Below are positions 9,559-17,525 of a stretch of DNA of 21,739 nucleotides, piece after piece. The position numbers and the translations under genes were made by a program. Numbering within the stretch: the stretch's first letter is position 1; every line of letters begins with the position of its first letter. A model generated the notes under the pieces. That model did not search any database, had not been told where the DNA came from, and worked only from the letters and a program-made list of their open reading frames with translations. Origin of the DNA: Trichomonas tenax (taxonomy: Eukaryota > Parabasalia > Trichomonadida > Trichomonadidae); the NCBI GenBank assembly GCA_023091735.1, contig JALKBU010000883.1, positions 1 through 21,739 on the forward strand, given 5' to 3'.

Positions 9559-9945
9559 CTATGCTATTGGTCCGTAAATTGCTTTATATTTTATGTATTC
9601 CGAATATTTTTCATGGCCTAATGGTAAATTAAACAGTTGCTCCTTAGTTAAAATATGAGTCTCTTTACCAGCATATCCATGGCACCCTAACATAAATATT
9701 TCATAATCAATATCAAATAAAATTACCCATTCATTATATTCTGATGGTGGAAATGGCATATCATAGGATACCTTGTCCCAATACTTTCGAATAGCAGTGT
9801 TTGAATTTGAATGAACAAAATTTGCACCAAAAGCATGTGTTTCGTCCTCATTATTTGCAACATTCCCAAAATAAACAAGTCCTGTGCTCTGAAACTCGTG
9901 TGATTGGATCCTTATGATTTCATCAGGCAATAATGGATCCAACAT
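9559..9945 (-). CDS. hypothetical 128-aa protein
   Basis: A complete frame from ATG 9945 with a model initiator-like sequence directly upstream (GTCACTTTTCATTATTCATG), the best promoter match in the window and a good reason to believe it is transcribed. The protein is acidic and soluble-looking, with no signal peptide or membrane span. Features include HEFQSTGLVYFGNVANNEDETHA, a Trp/Tyr-rich middle (RKYWDKVSYDMPFPPSEYNEW) and FMLGCHGYAGKETH near residue 85. I do not recognise the family. It is divergent from, and 140 bp from, a BspA-like pseudogene. It could be a complete small gene or the surviving N-terminal end of a longer one. Confidence 0.6.
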   Translation of the reverse strand: MLDPLLPDEIIRIQSHEFQSTGLVYFGNVANNEDETHAFGANFVHSNSNTAIRKYWDKVSYDMPFPPSEYNEWVILFDIDYEIFMLGCHGYAGKETHILTKEQLFNLPLGHEKYSEYIKYKAIYGPIA

Positions 9946-9962
9946 GAATAATGAAAAGTGAC
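9946..9962 (-). promoter_or_regulatory. initiator-like element
   Basis: On the minus strand it reads GTCACTTTTCATTATTC and then ATG. TCACTTTTCATTA matches the trichomonad initiator pattern TCAYTWYTCATTA at every position, giving a predicted leader of roughly a dozen bases. Confidence 0.65.
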
Positions 9963-10088
9963 AAATCTACCAATAACAATGACCTCTCATTACAATAATT
10001 GATATGCACTTTAAGACTTAGAACTATTTACTTATGGATACGCGAATTGAATTCGTGGGTATTCCTAACACTTTATTATTTTCCCTCT

Positions 10089-10526
10089 AATCAACTTAAC
10101 TACATTAGATTATCTGTTTTAGATTTCAGTACATCAACATTCACTTGATTATATGAAGGAACATTTTCTCGATGCATCCAATTAACTTCTATAATTCTTC
10201 CTCGGACTTGAGCGACAATTAATCAAACATGTTTTGCAGGTTGCAATATTTTGAATTCTGTTAATTTTCCATCAAGTTTTACTTCAATTCCAACAAGAGT
10301 GTTTGAGAATTGCGATCTCAGCTCTGTCGACATGAGTCAATGCACTTCAATGACATTACTTCCTGATTATGCATTCAATAATAACATCAATCTTGCAACA
10401 TTTATTTCTCCTCTGAACTTAGATAAAATTGGAATAAGATCTCTTGCAAATACAAAGATTTCAAGCTACTCACTTCATGCAAGTCGAACAGCAATATCAG
10501 ATCATGCTTTTGATTCTTGTTTTTAA
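10089..10526 (+). pseudogene. BspA-like leucine-rich-repeat gene fragment
   Basis: One reading frame carries several BspA-type (LRR_5) units: LSVLDFSTSTFT, EGTFSRCIQLTSIILP, FAGCNILNSVNFPSSFTSIP, TRVFENC and LLPDYAFNN. The cadence F-x-x-C-x-x-L-x-x-(I/V)-x-(I/L/F)-P-x-x is diagnostic. Two in-frame TGA codons (10146-10148 and 10209-10211) interrupt the repeats, there is no initiating ATG, and the frame stops at TAA 10524 after DSCF, mid-repeat. BspA-like proteins are usually large surface proteins with a C-terminal membrane anchor, and neither end is present. A truncated relic is the simplest reading; the left boundary is approximate. Confidence 0.75.
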
Positions 10527-10613
10527 TATAGAACATAGATAGCCTAAGAGGAAGTTTAGTGATTTCAAATATAAAAAGTACACTGAGTTTATAAAAATTA
10601 TAAACATAAAATA

Positions 10614-11270
10614 TTAATGTGCTGTAGGAGGTATGTTTGTTTGTGCTTTAATGAACAGAGTCATTCTGATGCCGTCATTTGCTCTTACAAAGTCAAATTC
10701 GAACACTGTATCTTCATTCACTTCGAATTCGATGATATTTGAGAATTAAATCTCGAGATCTTTACAACGGTCCATGAGCACCTTCATGAGCTCAATTTTG
10801 TAAGATGACATGATAAGTTCTGAATTAAATTTTGGAAGATGAATAGCTACGGCATTGTCTGTTTTCAAAGATGTAGATATGAAATTGATTGTAGCAATCT
10901 CGATTGGTTGAGGAATAATATAAGCTGTTAACCTAGTGTTTGTAATGACAATATGATTGGTTGCAATGATGAAACCACGGTCCTCCATGTGATTCCTGTT
11001 TGTAAGCCTCGTGCAAGCATCAGCGAAGAATAATTCTTCATGAGGATCGAAAGAATTAAGAATTGTCTCTATACCATTATCAGCGTACAAACTTAGGTGA
11101 TCTACAATAAATACTTTGCCTGCTGAGCTTTCTCTGCGATGTTTTTTGTGCTTGAAAAAATGATCGGAGTCATGTTTCCTTAACACTTCCTCCGGTGTCT
11201 GCTCTGATGAAGAGATGCGGTGGTAGAGTTTTCCGCCTGTTGCAGCATTCGGATCGAGAGGAACAGACAT
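10614..11270 (-). pseudogene. TH1-domain (myosin-I tail homology) gene with in-frame TAA
   Basis: From ATG 11270 the frame runs 174 codons to a TAA at 10746-10748, then continues in the same frame for 43 codons to TAA 10614-10616. The TH1 pattern is clear. ELFFADACTRLTNRNHMEDR corresponds to the lFsd..Kinrk...R motif, and IEIATINFISTSLKTDNAVA to the I..iS.S..kD strand pair. ELIMSSYKIELMKVL follows, and after the stop FSNIIEFEVNED corresponds to the Fs.sieye strand. The stop therefore removes the last strands of the domain. TH1 domains bind acidic membrane lipids. No motor domain is present; the first 65 residues are a polar Lys/His/Ser-rich leader. Alternatives are an intact gene with readthrough or a sequencing error. 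Confidence 0.75.
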
Positions 11271-11276
11271 TGTGAA

Positions 11277-11285
11277 GTCACTTTT
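11277..11285 (-). promoter_or_regulatory. start-proximal AAAAGTGAC word of the TH1 gene
   Basis: Reads CGAAAAGTGACTTCACAATG on the minus strand, 6 nt before the ATG. It is intact even though the coding frame is interrupted. Confidence 0.4.
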
Positions 11286-11754
11286 CGTATCGGAATTTTA
11301 CACTTCCATGTGGCATTTTTATCTTTACTCTGATTGACGAAAACCGAACCTTCTCATTGTTATATTCAATGTGGCTAATTGATTACTCGGAGTTCATCCT
11401 TAATTTACCTTATTTCCTTTAATGGACGACTCGGATTGTAAACATCGATGAAAAAAAATTCAGCATTGAATTAGATTACCAAACTTATGGATGCCCTAAA
11501 TCACGACTTTTTTTGTTGCCTTTATAACTTGGAATAGCATTGACTCACAAATTTAAAACTTATATGGTACTATATTACTATATGTATAGAATATGTGTCT
11601 AGAATAATGTTTCGATAACAGTAATATCTGCCAAATTAAAGTTTCGAATTTCGTCGCAACATGTAAAGTTATATGTTTGAATTCATAGCACTATTTTCCA
11701 AAATGCATATCAGTATTGTGCATAATTGCAAAGGATAAAACCTAATATTCGAAG

Positions 11755-11843
11755 CTCTGATTGATTTTTAAATTTGAATAAACTTTTCAAATATTTGAAA
11801 GAAAAAAATCATAATCATATTGAATTTTAAAAATCAATCAGAG
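11755..11843. repeat. imperfect hairpin with perfect 18-bp ends
   Basis: CTCTGATTGATTTTTAAA at 11755-11772 is the exact reverse complement of 11826-11843. Pairing extends to 25 bp with two mismatches. It could be a tiny foldback element or a structured non-coding site. No target duplication is visible. Confidence 0.6.
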
Positions 11844-12073
11844 TCTCACACAGGCAAGATAAATCAGAATAACTATAACAATATAACTAGCTCATTTTAT
11901 AGATTAGTGCTATGGATTGAGTTTTGAAAAAAGTCTAATATTTAAAGAAACTTAAATTTAATTTTTTAAAATATCAAAGATATTCGGTCAATATTAATAG
12001 AGCATAAAATTTAAAGCTATTAGGTAATGCATGTATCACCAAATCTAAATTTGGATGGTGCTATGAGGCAGTA

Positions 12074-12135
12074 GATTTTTTTCAAAAATCGCTTATCGCT
12101 AAACCCCAATTGAATGCATTTTTTTGAAAAAAATC
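12074..12135. repeat. short inverted repeat
   Basis: GATTTTTTTCAAAAA at 12074-12088 is mirrored at 12121-12135 around a 32-nt loop. It is low complexity, so it may be fortuitous. Confidence 0.35.
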
Positions 12136-12490
12136 AATAAATGATGAAATGTGAGTATGTAATGTATAGATATTCTAAATTCAATAAAATGACATCGAAA
12201 AGATGTATTTTCAATATTTGTAGAATCATTTTGCTGTATTTGTACTTTCTAATAGCAAGGATAACAGTCCATGTATTTTGCTGACGGTGCAATGGGTTTA
12301 CTAGTGTAACTAAGCTCGGATTTCCATGGTAAATTTTTTTATACAACAAGTTTCGGCGAACAATGATGGTATGAAGACGGCAATCGATAGGTCATTGTTT
12401 ATTTATTCAGCGCTTCCTTTGCAGAACAAGCTGATTTTGCGGGGAGCAAAGAAATAATAAACGTTCACATTTATAAACAGAGGAGTAATT

Positions 12491-12944
12491 ACTCTTTTCA
12501 AATTTTCCTGCTCTATTCTTCTCAATTTAATAAATTTGTCAAATTTAGCCGCTCAAAAAGAATCATCATTATTTTTGGGAGAATAACACACAGAGCTTAT
12601 GTGTGAACACTTGGAATACTTTTTTCAAAAAAAAAAGCTAAAAAAACATATTTGTGATTAGATTTACCTATTTATCATCGACAACAACCTATTTTACGTT
12701 ATAAAAATGCTATACAATGGGAATATAATATATTATAATGAGTAAAGCACATCATGGCAAATCAATCTTTTTGATGCAAGATATATCTAATATTTTAATG
12801 AAATATAGACTTTGTTAGCTAATTCTTTAATATATCATGCACAACAGTATTTTGTACATTGGGGTTCAATAACTTAGCAAGAAGTTAATCCAGTGAGTTA
12901 AAAAACGAGTTTCGCCGACTTTGCGTATAAATTTTAGACAAGCC
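12491..12944 (-). mobile_element. one-armed (solo) copy of the foldback element
   Basis: Matches the loop and entire right arm of the element at 2960-3777 (from about 3332 to 3777), ending in the same GACAAGCC tip. The opposite arm is missing: similarity stops abruptly at the inner edge of the loop. Differences are few, including an 8-9 nt insertion in the A-tract (GCTAAAAAAACATA versus GCATA) and scattered substitutions (for example CATGGCAAATC versus CATGGTAAATC). Identity by eye is well above 90 percent. The flank after the tip (TTATCCACAT) has no duplicate on the other side. Likely a truncated copy or the product of hairpin deletion. Confidence 0.8.
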
Positions 12945-13500
12945 TTATCCACATGATTTTTGCAAAATAGCATTATATTCGAAAATTACCATATGATTAT
13001 ATAATAAAACCGATATTATGCAGTCTAGAGAATAAAATGTGCCTTTTCCGCTCGAAATTAGGAAATCTTGTTATTTACGATAAATTTTGAGTTTCAAACT
13101 ATAAATATATTTAATTGTGTACCATTTGTTAGAGTTATATGCAAAAAAATTAAATGTCAAAACAAAAGTCGCTCATCTGACATCCTCTCAATTTATAAAA
13201 TGTTTATAAGTCAGTGAATTAGCAGAATTAAAGTCTCAAATTTTTAACTATAGTATATGCTATATTTATGCAACATATCTATGGAAAGTTAGGGCATCCT
13301 TAAATAACTTGTTTATAGCTAAATATCAATTATTGGTATATCAATAATTTTGAAGAAATTGATCATCTTCACATGAAAGTTGATGATCTTATTGAAACAA
13401 AGTATAATTTCACATTTAATGATTAGCAGCATATAGCACTTGTGTAAGATATGCTGTTTGTGCGTCAATATGATTTAGGAAAAAATGATTAATAATGGAG
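12945..13500. other. AT-rich intergenic region
   Basis: Lies between the one-armed element and the upstream hairpin of the Ran-binding gene. No gene was seen. Confidence 0.5.
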
Positions 13501-13556
13501 AAAAATATGACATGTAAATGTCATATGTCAAAAACAATGTTTTACATGTCATTTTT
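13501..13556. repeat. hairpin with ACATGT core, upstream of the Ran-binding gene
   Basis: AAAAATATGACATGTAAA (13501-13518) pairs with TTTACATGTCATTTTT (13541-13556) apart from a 2-nt bulge. The loop repeats TGTCA twice more. The word TTTACATG(T/A)CA recurs at 20332, 20384 and 21544. About 105 bp from the gene start; a regulatory role is speculative. Confidence 0.45.
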
Positions 13557-13644
13557 ATTGAAACTTCGTTTTAATTTATAATTTTGCTTCACTTAGAGGT
13601 GCATATTTCAAAAATATGTCTTTGAAGTAAAATGTCCTGTGATA

Positions 13645-13653
13645 AAAAGTGAC
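13645..13653 (+). promoter_or_regulatory. start-proximal AAAAGTGAC word of the Ran-binding gene
   Basis: Seven bases separate it from ATG 13661. The context ATAAAAAGTGACAAAAATAATG mirrors that of the bromodomain gene. Confidence 0.45.
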
Positions 13654-13660
13654 AAAAATA

Positions 13661-14458
13661 ATGGGTGATAAACCAAATTTCACGTTTAATTTGAAACTGC
13701 CAATTATGGCAACAAAAACAGCTTCAACTGGCGAAAATAAAGCACATAAGCCAACAAATGGCTGGGGATTAAATAAAACAGGAACACAAGGAAGTGGATT
13801 AAAACTCAATTTAGCAGGTCCTCTCGGTCAAAAGAAAGACGCGGCTGGTGCAGGACCAAAAATCGAGTTCCACTTTGGGACAGGCCAAAAATTCCAATCT
13901 AACAAAGATCCAAAAGAAAAATACGAGCTAGAAAGCGCATTTGGTAGACAACTAACACCACCGGCCGGCAGCCAAAATGCAGCCGCTCAAAAGCCACAAG
14001 ACGGTGAACAAAATGATGATGCACAAGGAATGGAAACAGTAATCTCAGCAAACGACTTCAAAGGCGAAGAAAACGAAACAATATTAATCAACGAGAAATG
14101 TCAGATGAGAATTTTCACACCTCCAATAGTTCAAAAAGATGAAAAGAACCCGGAGGAACCAAAGCCAGTGTGGAGAACACTCGGCATTGGTCCATTCCAC
14201 TTGAACAAGTGTGATGGATTCTACAGAATCATTATTCGCCGTGAGCCACTTATGAATATTACAGTTAACACACGTGTTACATCATTTATGAAATCAGAAC
14301 AAATCAAGAAGTCTGTCAAACTTTTGTTACTTATGGACAATGATAAAAAGGTCCAAACTCCTACCCCTTCTTTCTTAACTTTTCAAACAGAAGAGAAAGC
14401 AGCTAATGTTTGTAAGCAAATCAATAAGATTGTTCAATCAATGGAATCTGCTAAATAA
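13661..14458 (+). CDS. Ran-binding (RanBP1/Nup50-type) domain protein
   Basis: 265 aa. A Ran-binding domain occupies about residues 135-258. It begins ENETILINEKCQMRIFTPP, has the signature VWRTLGIGPFHLNK (170-183; W-x-x-x-G-x-G) and the basic strand YRIIIRREPLMNITVNTRV, and closes with FLTFQTEEKAANVCKQINK. Such domains bind Ran-GTP and act in nuclear import or export. The N-terminal 130 residues are disordered, Gly/Lys/Asn-rich and contain HFGTG, which with the C-terminal domain suggests a Nup50/Nup2-like basket nucleoporin rather than plain RanBP1. The ATG at 13661 is preferred; an in-frame GTG at 13649 falls inside the promoter word. The exact orthology is uncertain. Confidence 0.88.
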   Translation: MGDKPNFTFNLKLPIMATKTASTGENKAHKPTNGWGLNKTGTQGSGLKLNLAGPLGQKKDAAGAGPKIEFHFGTGQKFQSNKDPKEKYELESAFGRQLTPPAGSQNAAAQKPQDGEQNDDAQGMETVISANDFKGEENETILINEKCQMRIFTPPIVQKDEKNPEEPKPVWRTLGIGPFHLNKCDGFYRIIIRREPLMNITVNTRVTSFMKSEQIKKSVKLLLLMDNDKKVQTPTPSFLTFQTEEKAANVCKQINKIVQSMESAK

Positions 14459-15012
14459 TTTATAGAAATCCTTTATTTATAAGATAGATTTTTTAACAAA
14501 TAAGTATTGGTAAATAAATATATTATTGCATCATCCTTTCTCATAAGATGATTCAATAATTTCATGGATATTGCGAAAATATAGCTTCGTTAATAAAAAT
14601 ATGAAGATGGTGAATCTATACAAGAATGAATTAAACCTTGCATACATTGTATTGATATATAATTGACATAAATTAAAACAATCATGAAATATAAAATTCG
14701 ATATTAAATCTAAATAAAGCTAAAAATTCGATAATTATTATCGCCATATGAAATGAATGCTGTTTCCAATCACTTTCTACTTGAAATTATTATTTCGAAA
14801 AGAATTATTTTATTAAAAGTTTATCAAAATTTAAAAAATTAATGGATTTTGAAGTTTAATGAATTTAAAAATCAATGGTTATAATATATAATATTATTAG
14901 AATGCATATAAATCATATTTTTATTAACAATCAAAATTTTTAAATAAATATATTTCACTTTAGATGCATATTCTTAATTTCTAATAATTCAAATTTAGCA
15001 AAATTGAGAGCA
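14459..15012. other. AT-rich intergenic region
   Basis: No gene was seen. TTTCACTTTA at 14952-14961 precedes a six-codon mini-frame starting at ATG 14964, which could be a rival transcription start or a short upstream frame for the next gene. Confidence 0.4.
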
Positions 15013-15021
15013 AAAAGTGTC
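15013..15021 (+). promoter_or_regulatory. start-proximal AAAAGTGTC word
   Basis: A one-base variant of AAAAGTGAC, 12 nt before ATG 15034. CAAAAAGTGTCTTCA parallels CGAAAAGTGACTTCA before the TH1 gene. Confidence 0.4.
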
Positions 15022-15033
15022 TTCAAAAATTCG

Positions 15034-15810
15034 ATGATAGAAGAAGAAAGCGTGAAAACTCTTTCGCCATTAACATTCCAACTTGCTCGAAGCGGTGCAA
15101 TCGAATTACAGCAAAAGTACACTAAGAGTACAAAGCGTAGAGAGTGTCCAAACGTTTTCTTAATTTTCGATTTTATAAAACCACCGAAAAGCTCCAAAGA
15201 ACCAATAAATATCACACTTCCACATCCAGTGAGAGTGTTCCCGTTCCAATCTGCTGTCGTTTTCGTTGGAGGTGAAAGCGCAAAGTGGCAAGAAGCTTTT
15301 GATAAGACAGAACTTAAATTAAAGGCAATTTCTATGTCCACATTACAAAAGCATTACTCATCGCGTAAAGAACAAGACAATTTATTCACTTCTACTGATT
15401 ATTTCTTCGCTGAAAAAAGCATCGCGCAGCAATTACCGAAGAAACTTGGAAACAAGTTTTTCTCTCGCAACCGTCAACCAACACAAGTATCATTAGACGT
15501 CTTAAATTCTGAACAAATTTATAACGAAATCAAAAAGACAATTGAAGGAACACAGTTTTACATCACATCTTCAAATGAGTGCTGGATACGTGTTGGTGCC
15601 TTTAATTTATCGTTTGATCACTTGGCTGAAAATATTTTAACTTGTTCTGAATTGGCCATGCATAAGATTCCAAAAGCGAAGGCTCGCGTAAAGTCGATCC
15701 ATTTGTACACTTCTGGAATTGAAATACCTCCAATTTGGGAAAAGGATGCGAAGAAAGTTTCTTTGACCGCCGAGGAAATCAAAACAACACGCCACTTAGA
15801 AGAAAAGTAA
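15034..15810 (+). CDS. L1-domain nucleolar protein (Cic1/Utp30/RSL1D1-like)
   Basis: 258 aa. It belongs to the ribosomal-L1-like group used in ribosome assembly in the nucleolus, not to uL1 itself. It opens with helix SVKTLSPLTFQLARSGAIEL. The central region YFFAEKSIAQQLPKKLGNKFF (about 126-146) with NRQPTQVSLDV is the family hallmark (a D/A-x-x-I....LP..LGk.FF..k..P..v). The closing strand pair CWIRVGAFNLSFDHLAENIL and KARVKSIHLYTS..IEIPPIW also fits. ATG 15034 is chosen; the frame is open 10 codons further with only a TTG. In yeast, Cic1 acts on the 60S and Utp30 on the 90S precursor; the sequence does not say which role applies. Confidence 0.85.
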   Translation: MIEEESVKTLSPLTFQLARSGAIELQQKYTKSTKRRECPNVFLIFDFIKPPKSSKEPINITLPHPVRVFPFQSAVVFVGGESAKWQEAFDKTELKLKAISMSTLQKHYSSRKEQDNLFTSTDYFFAEKSIAQQLPKKLGNKFFSRNRQPTQVSLDVLNSEQIYNEIKKTIEGTQFYITSSNECWIRVGAFNLSFDHLAENILTCSELAMHKIPKAKARVKSIHLYTSGIEIPPIWEKDAKKVSLTAEEIKTTRHLEEK

Positions 15811-16131
15811 TCACTATACTAATAAATATAGAATTTGTTTTCATGTATATTTTATCAAAATATTTTTTACGTTTTTAGTCACCAAAATTCATAACAATAG
15901 ATGGCATTCTTCAATGTAAACTTATTCTTTAGATGATGATTAATTAATTTTAAAATTATAATTTTTCTAAAATATATTTCGACCGTTTAATAGGTTTCTA
16001 GTTCATCAAATGAAATGCTTTATGTATTCTAAGCCAACGGCAACATTAATCTGAAACAAATTTTGAAATGGTCGGATAAAAATATATCTGTATTTTTTAA
16101 CTTTTTTGCATAAATAACTGCAAATATTGTT
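15811..16131. other. short convergent intergenic region
   Basis: The L1-domain gene (+) and RPS15 (-) converge here. AT-rich, with nothing else seen. Confidence 0.5.
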
Positions 16132-16566
16132 TTATTTAAGTGATGTAGCAGAGGATGAGCGTGTAGCGCCGACACCAGCCTTAGAGTGCTTAACAACCTT
16201 CTTTGATGGAGCGAAATCAGCAAGAACGTGGCCGATCATTTCTGGCTTGATCTGGACCTCGAAGAAAACGCGGCCATCGTAGATGCCGATAACGTTATCG
16301 ACGAATTCTGGGAGAATTGGCATGTGGCGGAGGTGTGTCTTAACGACTGGTGGGCGAACGCCTGCTTGTCCCTCGACGGACTGGCGGGCCTTCTTGAGCT
16401 TCTCGATCAGATGGACGTGCTTGAGATCGAATGAGCGCTCGATGAAGCGACGGCGCTTTGTTGGGAGAAGCTGAACGAAGTCCTTGAGCTCCATGGCACG
16501 GAGATCGTCGAGTGTCTTGCCACGATATGTGTAGTTACGTTGTGCAAACTTTCCAGATGCAGACAT
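16132..16566 (-). CDS. RPS15: small-subunit ribosomal protein uS19 (eukaryotic S15)
   Basis: 144 aa, the usual eukaryotic length. It sits in the head of the 40S subunit near the A site. Family landmarks are RNYTYRGKTLDDLRAMELKDF, LLPTKRRRFIERSF, HLRHMPILPEFVDNVIGIYDG (the L-R-x-M-x-I-x-P-E-x-V motif, about 79-99) and KPEMIGHVLADFAPSKK with a basic C-terminal tail. GC-rich codons stand out from the surroundings, as in RPL26. The stop is TAAA. The promoter carries the same 18-bp block as RPL26, so the two genes are probably co-regulated. Confidence 0.97.
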   Translation of the reverse strand: MSASGKFAQRNYTYRGKTLDDLRAMELKDFVQLLPTKRRRFIERSFDLKHVHLIEKLKKARQSVEGQAGVRPPVVKTHLRHMPILPEFVDNVIGIYDGRVFFEVQIKPEMIGHVLADFAPSKKVVKHSKAGVGATRSSSATSLK

Positions 16567-16572
16567 TGATTC

Positions 16573-16590
16573 AAAAGGCCAACCAAACCG
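16573..16590 (-). promoter_or_regulatory. ribosomal-protein promoter block of RPS15
   Basis: Reads CGGTTTGGTTGGCCTTTT on the minus strand, 6 nt before the ATG. Sixteen of 18 bases equal the block before RPL26. Confidence 0.6.
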
Positions 16591-17136
16591 AAAAAAATAA
16601 TCGTACTTTTCTAGATAACTATTGATATATGTTCTACTAGCTATGTTAAGCCTATTTTATTGACTAGATTTTGGATTTCCAATTTACTGGAAATTATTTT
16701 TGAAAGTGTTTTTTTGTCTGCCAATATTCATGAAAATAGTCATGTATCAAGCTTTTCAACTTAATTTTGGAAAAGTTAGGTCTTTAAATTTTGATATTTT
16801 TTTACACTTATTCTGACATATTATTCATCATAATACAACTCCGTATCTATATGAATATTTACCACAAAGCTCTCATACATTGAATCCAATTATTCATGCA
16901 ATCCGAATTTGTTTTTCCTGCCAAGACATTATTTAGAAACAATACACATCAAATCATATATTAACATCACATTGGATTGTATAGATAACCATATTCAAGG
17001 GCTGAAATCAATGATATAAAGAATATTTTGATATATATCCTGAAGAAAATGGATTTGAAGTAATTTTTTATGAAAATGTATTCACAATGAGCGGGTATAG
17101 AATAATTAGTCACAAAAAGTCTGGAGCGAATTTTTG
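16591..17136. other. AT-rich intergenic region
   Basis: Lies between RPS15 and the tRNA gene. No gene, RNA or notable repeat was seen. Confidence 0.5.
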
Positions 17137-17147
17137 AAAAAGAAAAA
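17137..17147 (-). terminator. RNA polymerase III terminator of the tRNA gene
   Basis: On the minus strand two T5 runs separated by C (17143-17147, then 17137-17141) follow the tRNA within about 7 nt, the standard Pol III stop signal. Confidence 0.75.
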
Positions 17148-17153
17148 TAAACT

Positions 17154-17226
17154 TGCCTACGACCGGAGTTGAACCGGCGACCTTGCGCTTACAAGGCGCA
17201 CGCAATAACCACTATGCTACGCAGGC
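17154..17226 (-). tRNA. tRNA-Thr, anticodon UGU
   Basis: 73 nt including the discriminator, with no intron. Acceptor GCCTGCG pairs with CGTAGGC (one G-T). The D arm has GCAT..TTGC with one imperfect pair. Anticodon stem TGCGC/GCGCA closes the loop CTTGTAA, with anticodon TGT at 17191-17193, reading ACA (Thr). T arm GCCGG-TTCAACT-CCGGT. The internal A box (TAGCATAGTGG) and B box (GGTTCAACTCC) are good eukaryotic Pol III promoters. CCA is not encoded, as usual in eukaryotes. Confidence 0.96.
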
Positions 17227-17525
17227 GGTACAACTTGTCTTATTTGATCAAATAGAACATAATAACTCTATATTTAGTTCATGTTTTATTTTCATTTTTA
17301 CCTTCATCGATGCCTCCGCATGCCCTATTGAAGCATATATCCAAGTCAAATATCCTTCAAATACATCACTACAGTTTTTCTGACGAACATTTTCATCGGT
17401 TGATGCCACTTTTTCTCACCTTCCCTTTTTCTTACAAATTCACAAATTCATGAAGCAATCCTATGGCAAAACATGATTTATCAAAAAATCAAAAAATTCT
17501 GTTTATGATTCTGAAAAAGTTTCAG
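17227..17525. other. tRNA to syntaxin spacer, long leader with upstream starts
   Basis: Two ATGs precede the likely syntaxin start: 17451 (an eight-codon frame overlapping the next) and 17463 (in frame with syntaxin, adding 21 residues). GCCACTTTTTCTCACC at 17405-17420 is initiator-like. Confidence 0.4.

Larger units (their letters stand above)
11286..12490. other. AT-rich intergenic region with two hairpins
   Basis: No convincing coding frame. A 71-codon minus-strand frame near 12134-12349 is low-complexity and unsupported. Contains the inverted repeats at 11755-11843 and 12074-12135, and ends at the one-armed transposon copy. Confidence 0.5.

Noticed and set aside
12134..12349. 71-codon minus-strand frame
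   Set aside because: AT-rich, Ile/Leu/Tyr-heavy, with no motif or promoter; expected by chance.
16228..16474. Two plus-strand frames antisense to RPS15
   Set aside because: They are shadows of a GC-rich ribosomal-protein gene.
17153..17383. Plus-strand frame beginning PTTGVEPATLRLQGARNNHYATQAV
   Set aside because: This is the well-known spurious translation of the antisense of a tRNA gene; the tRNA-Thr explains it.
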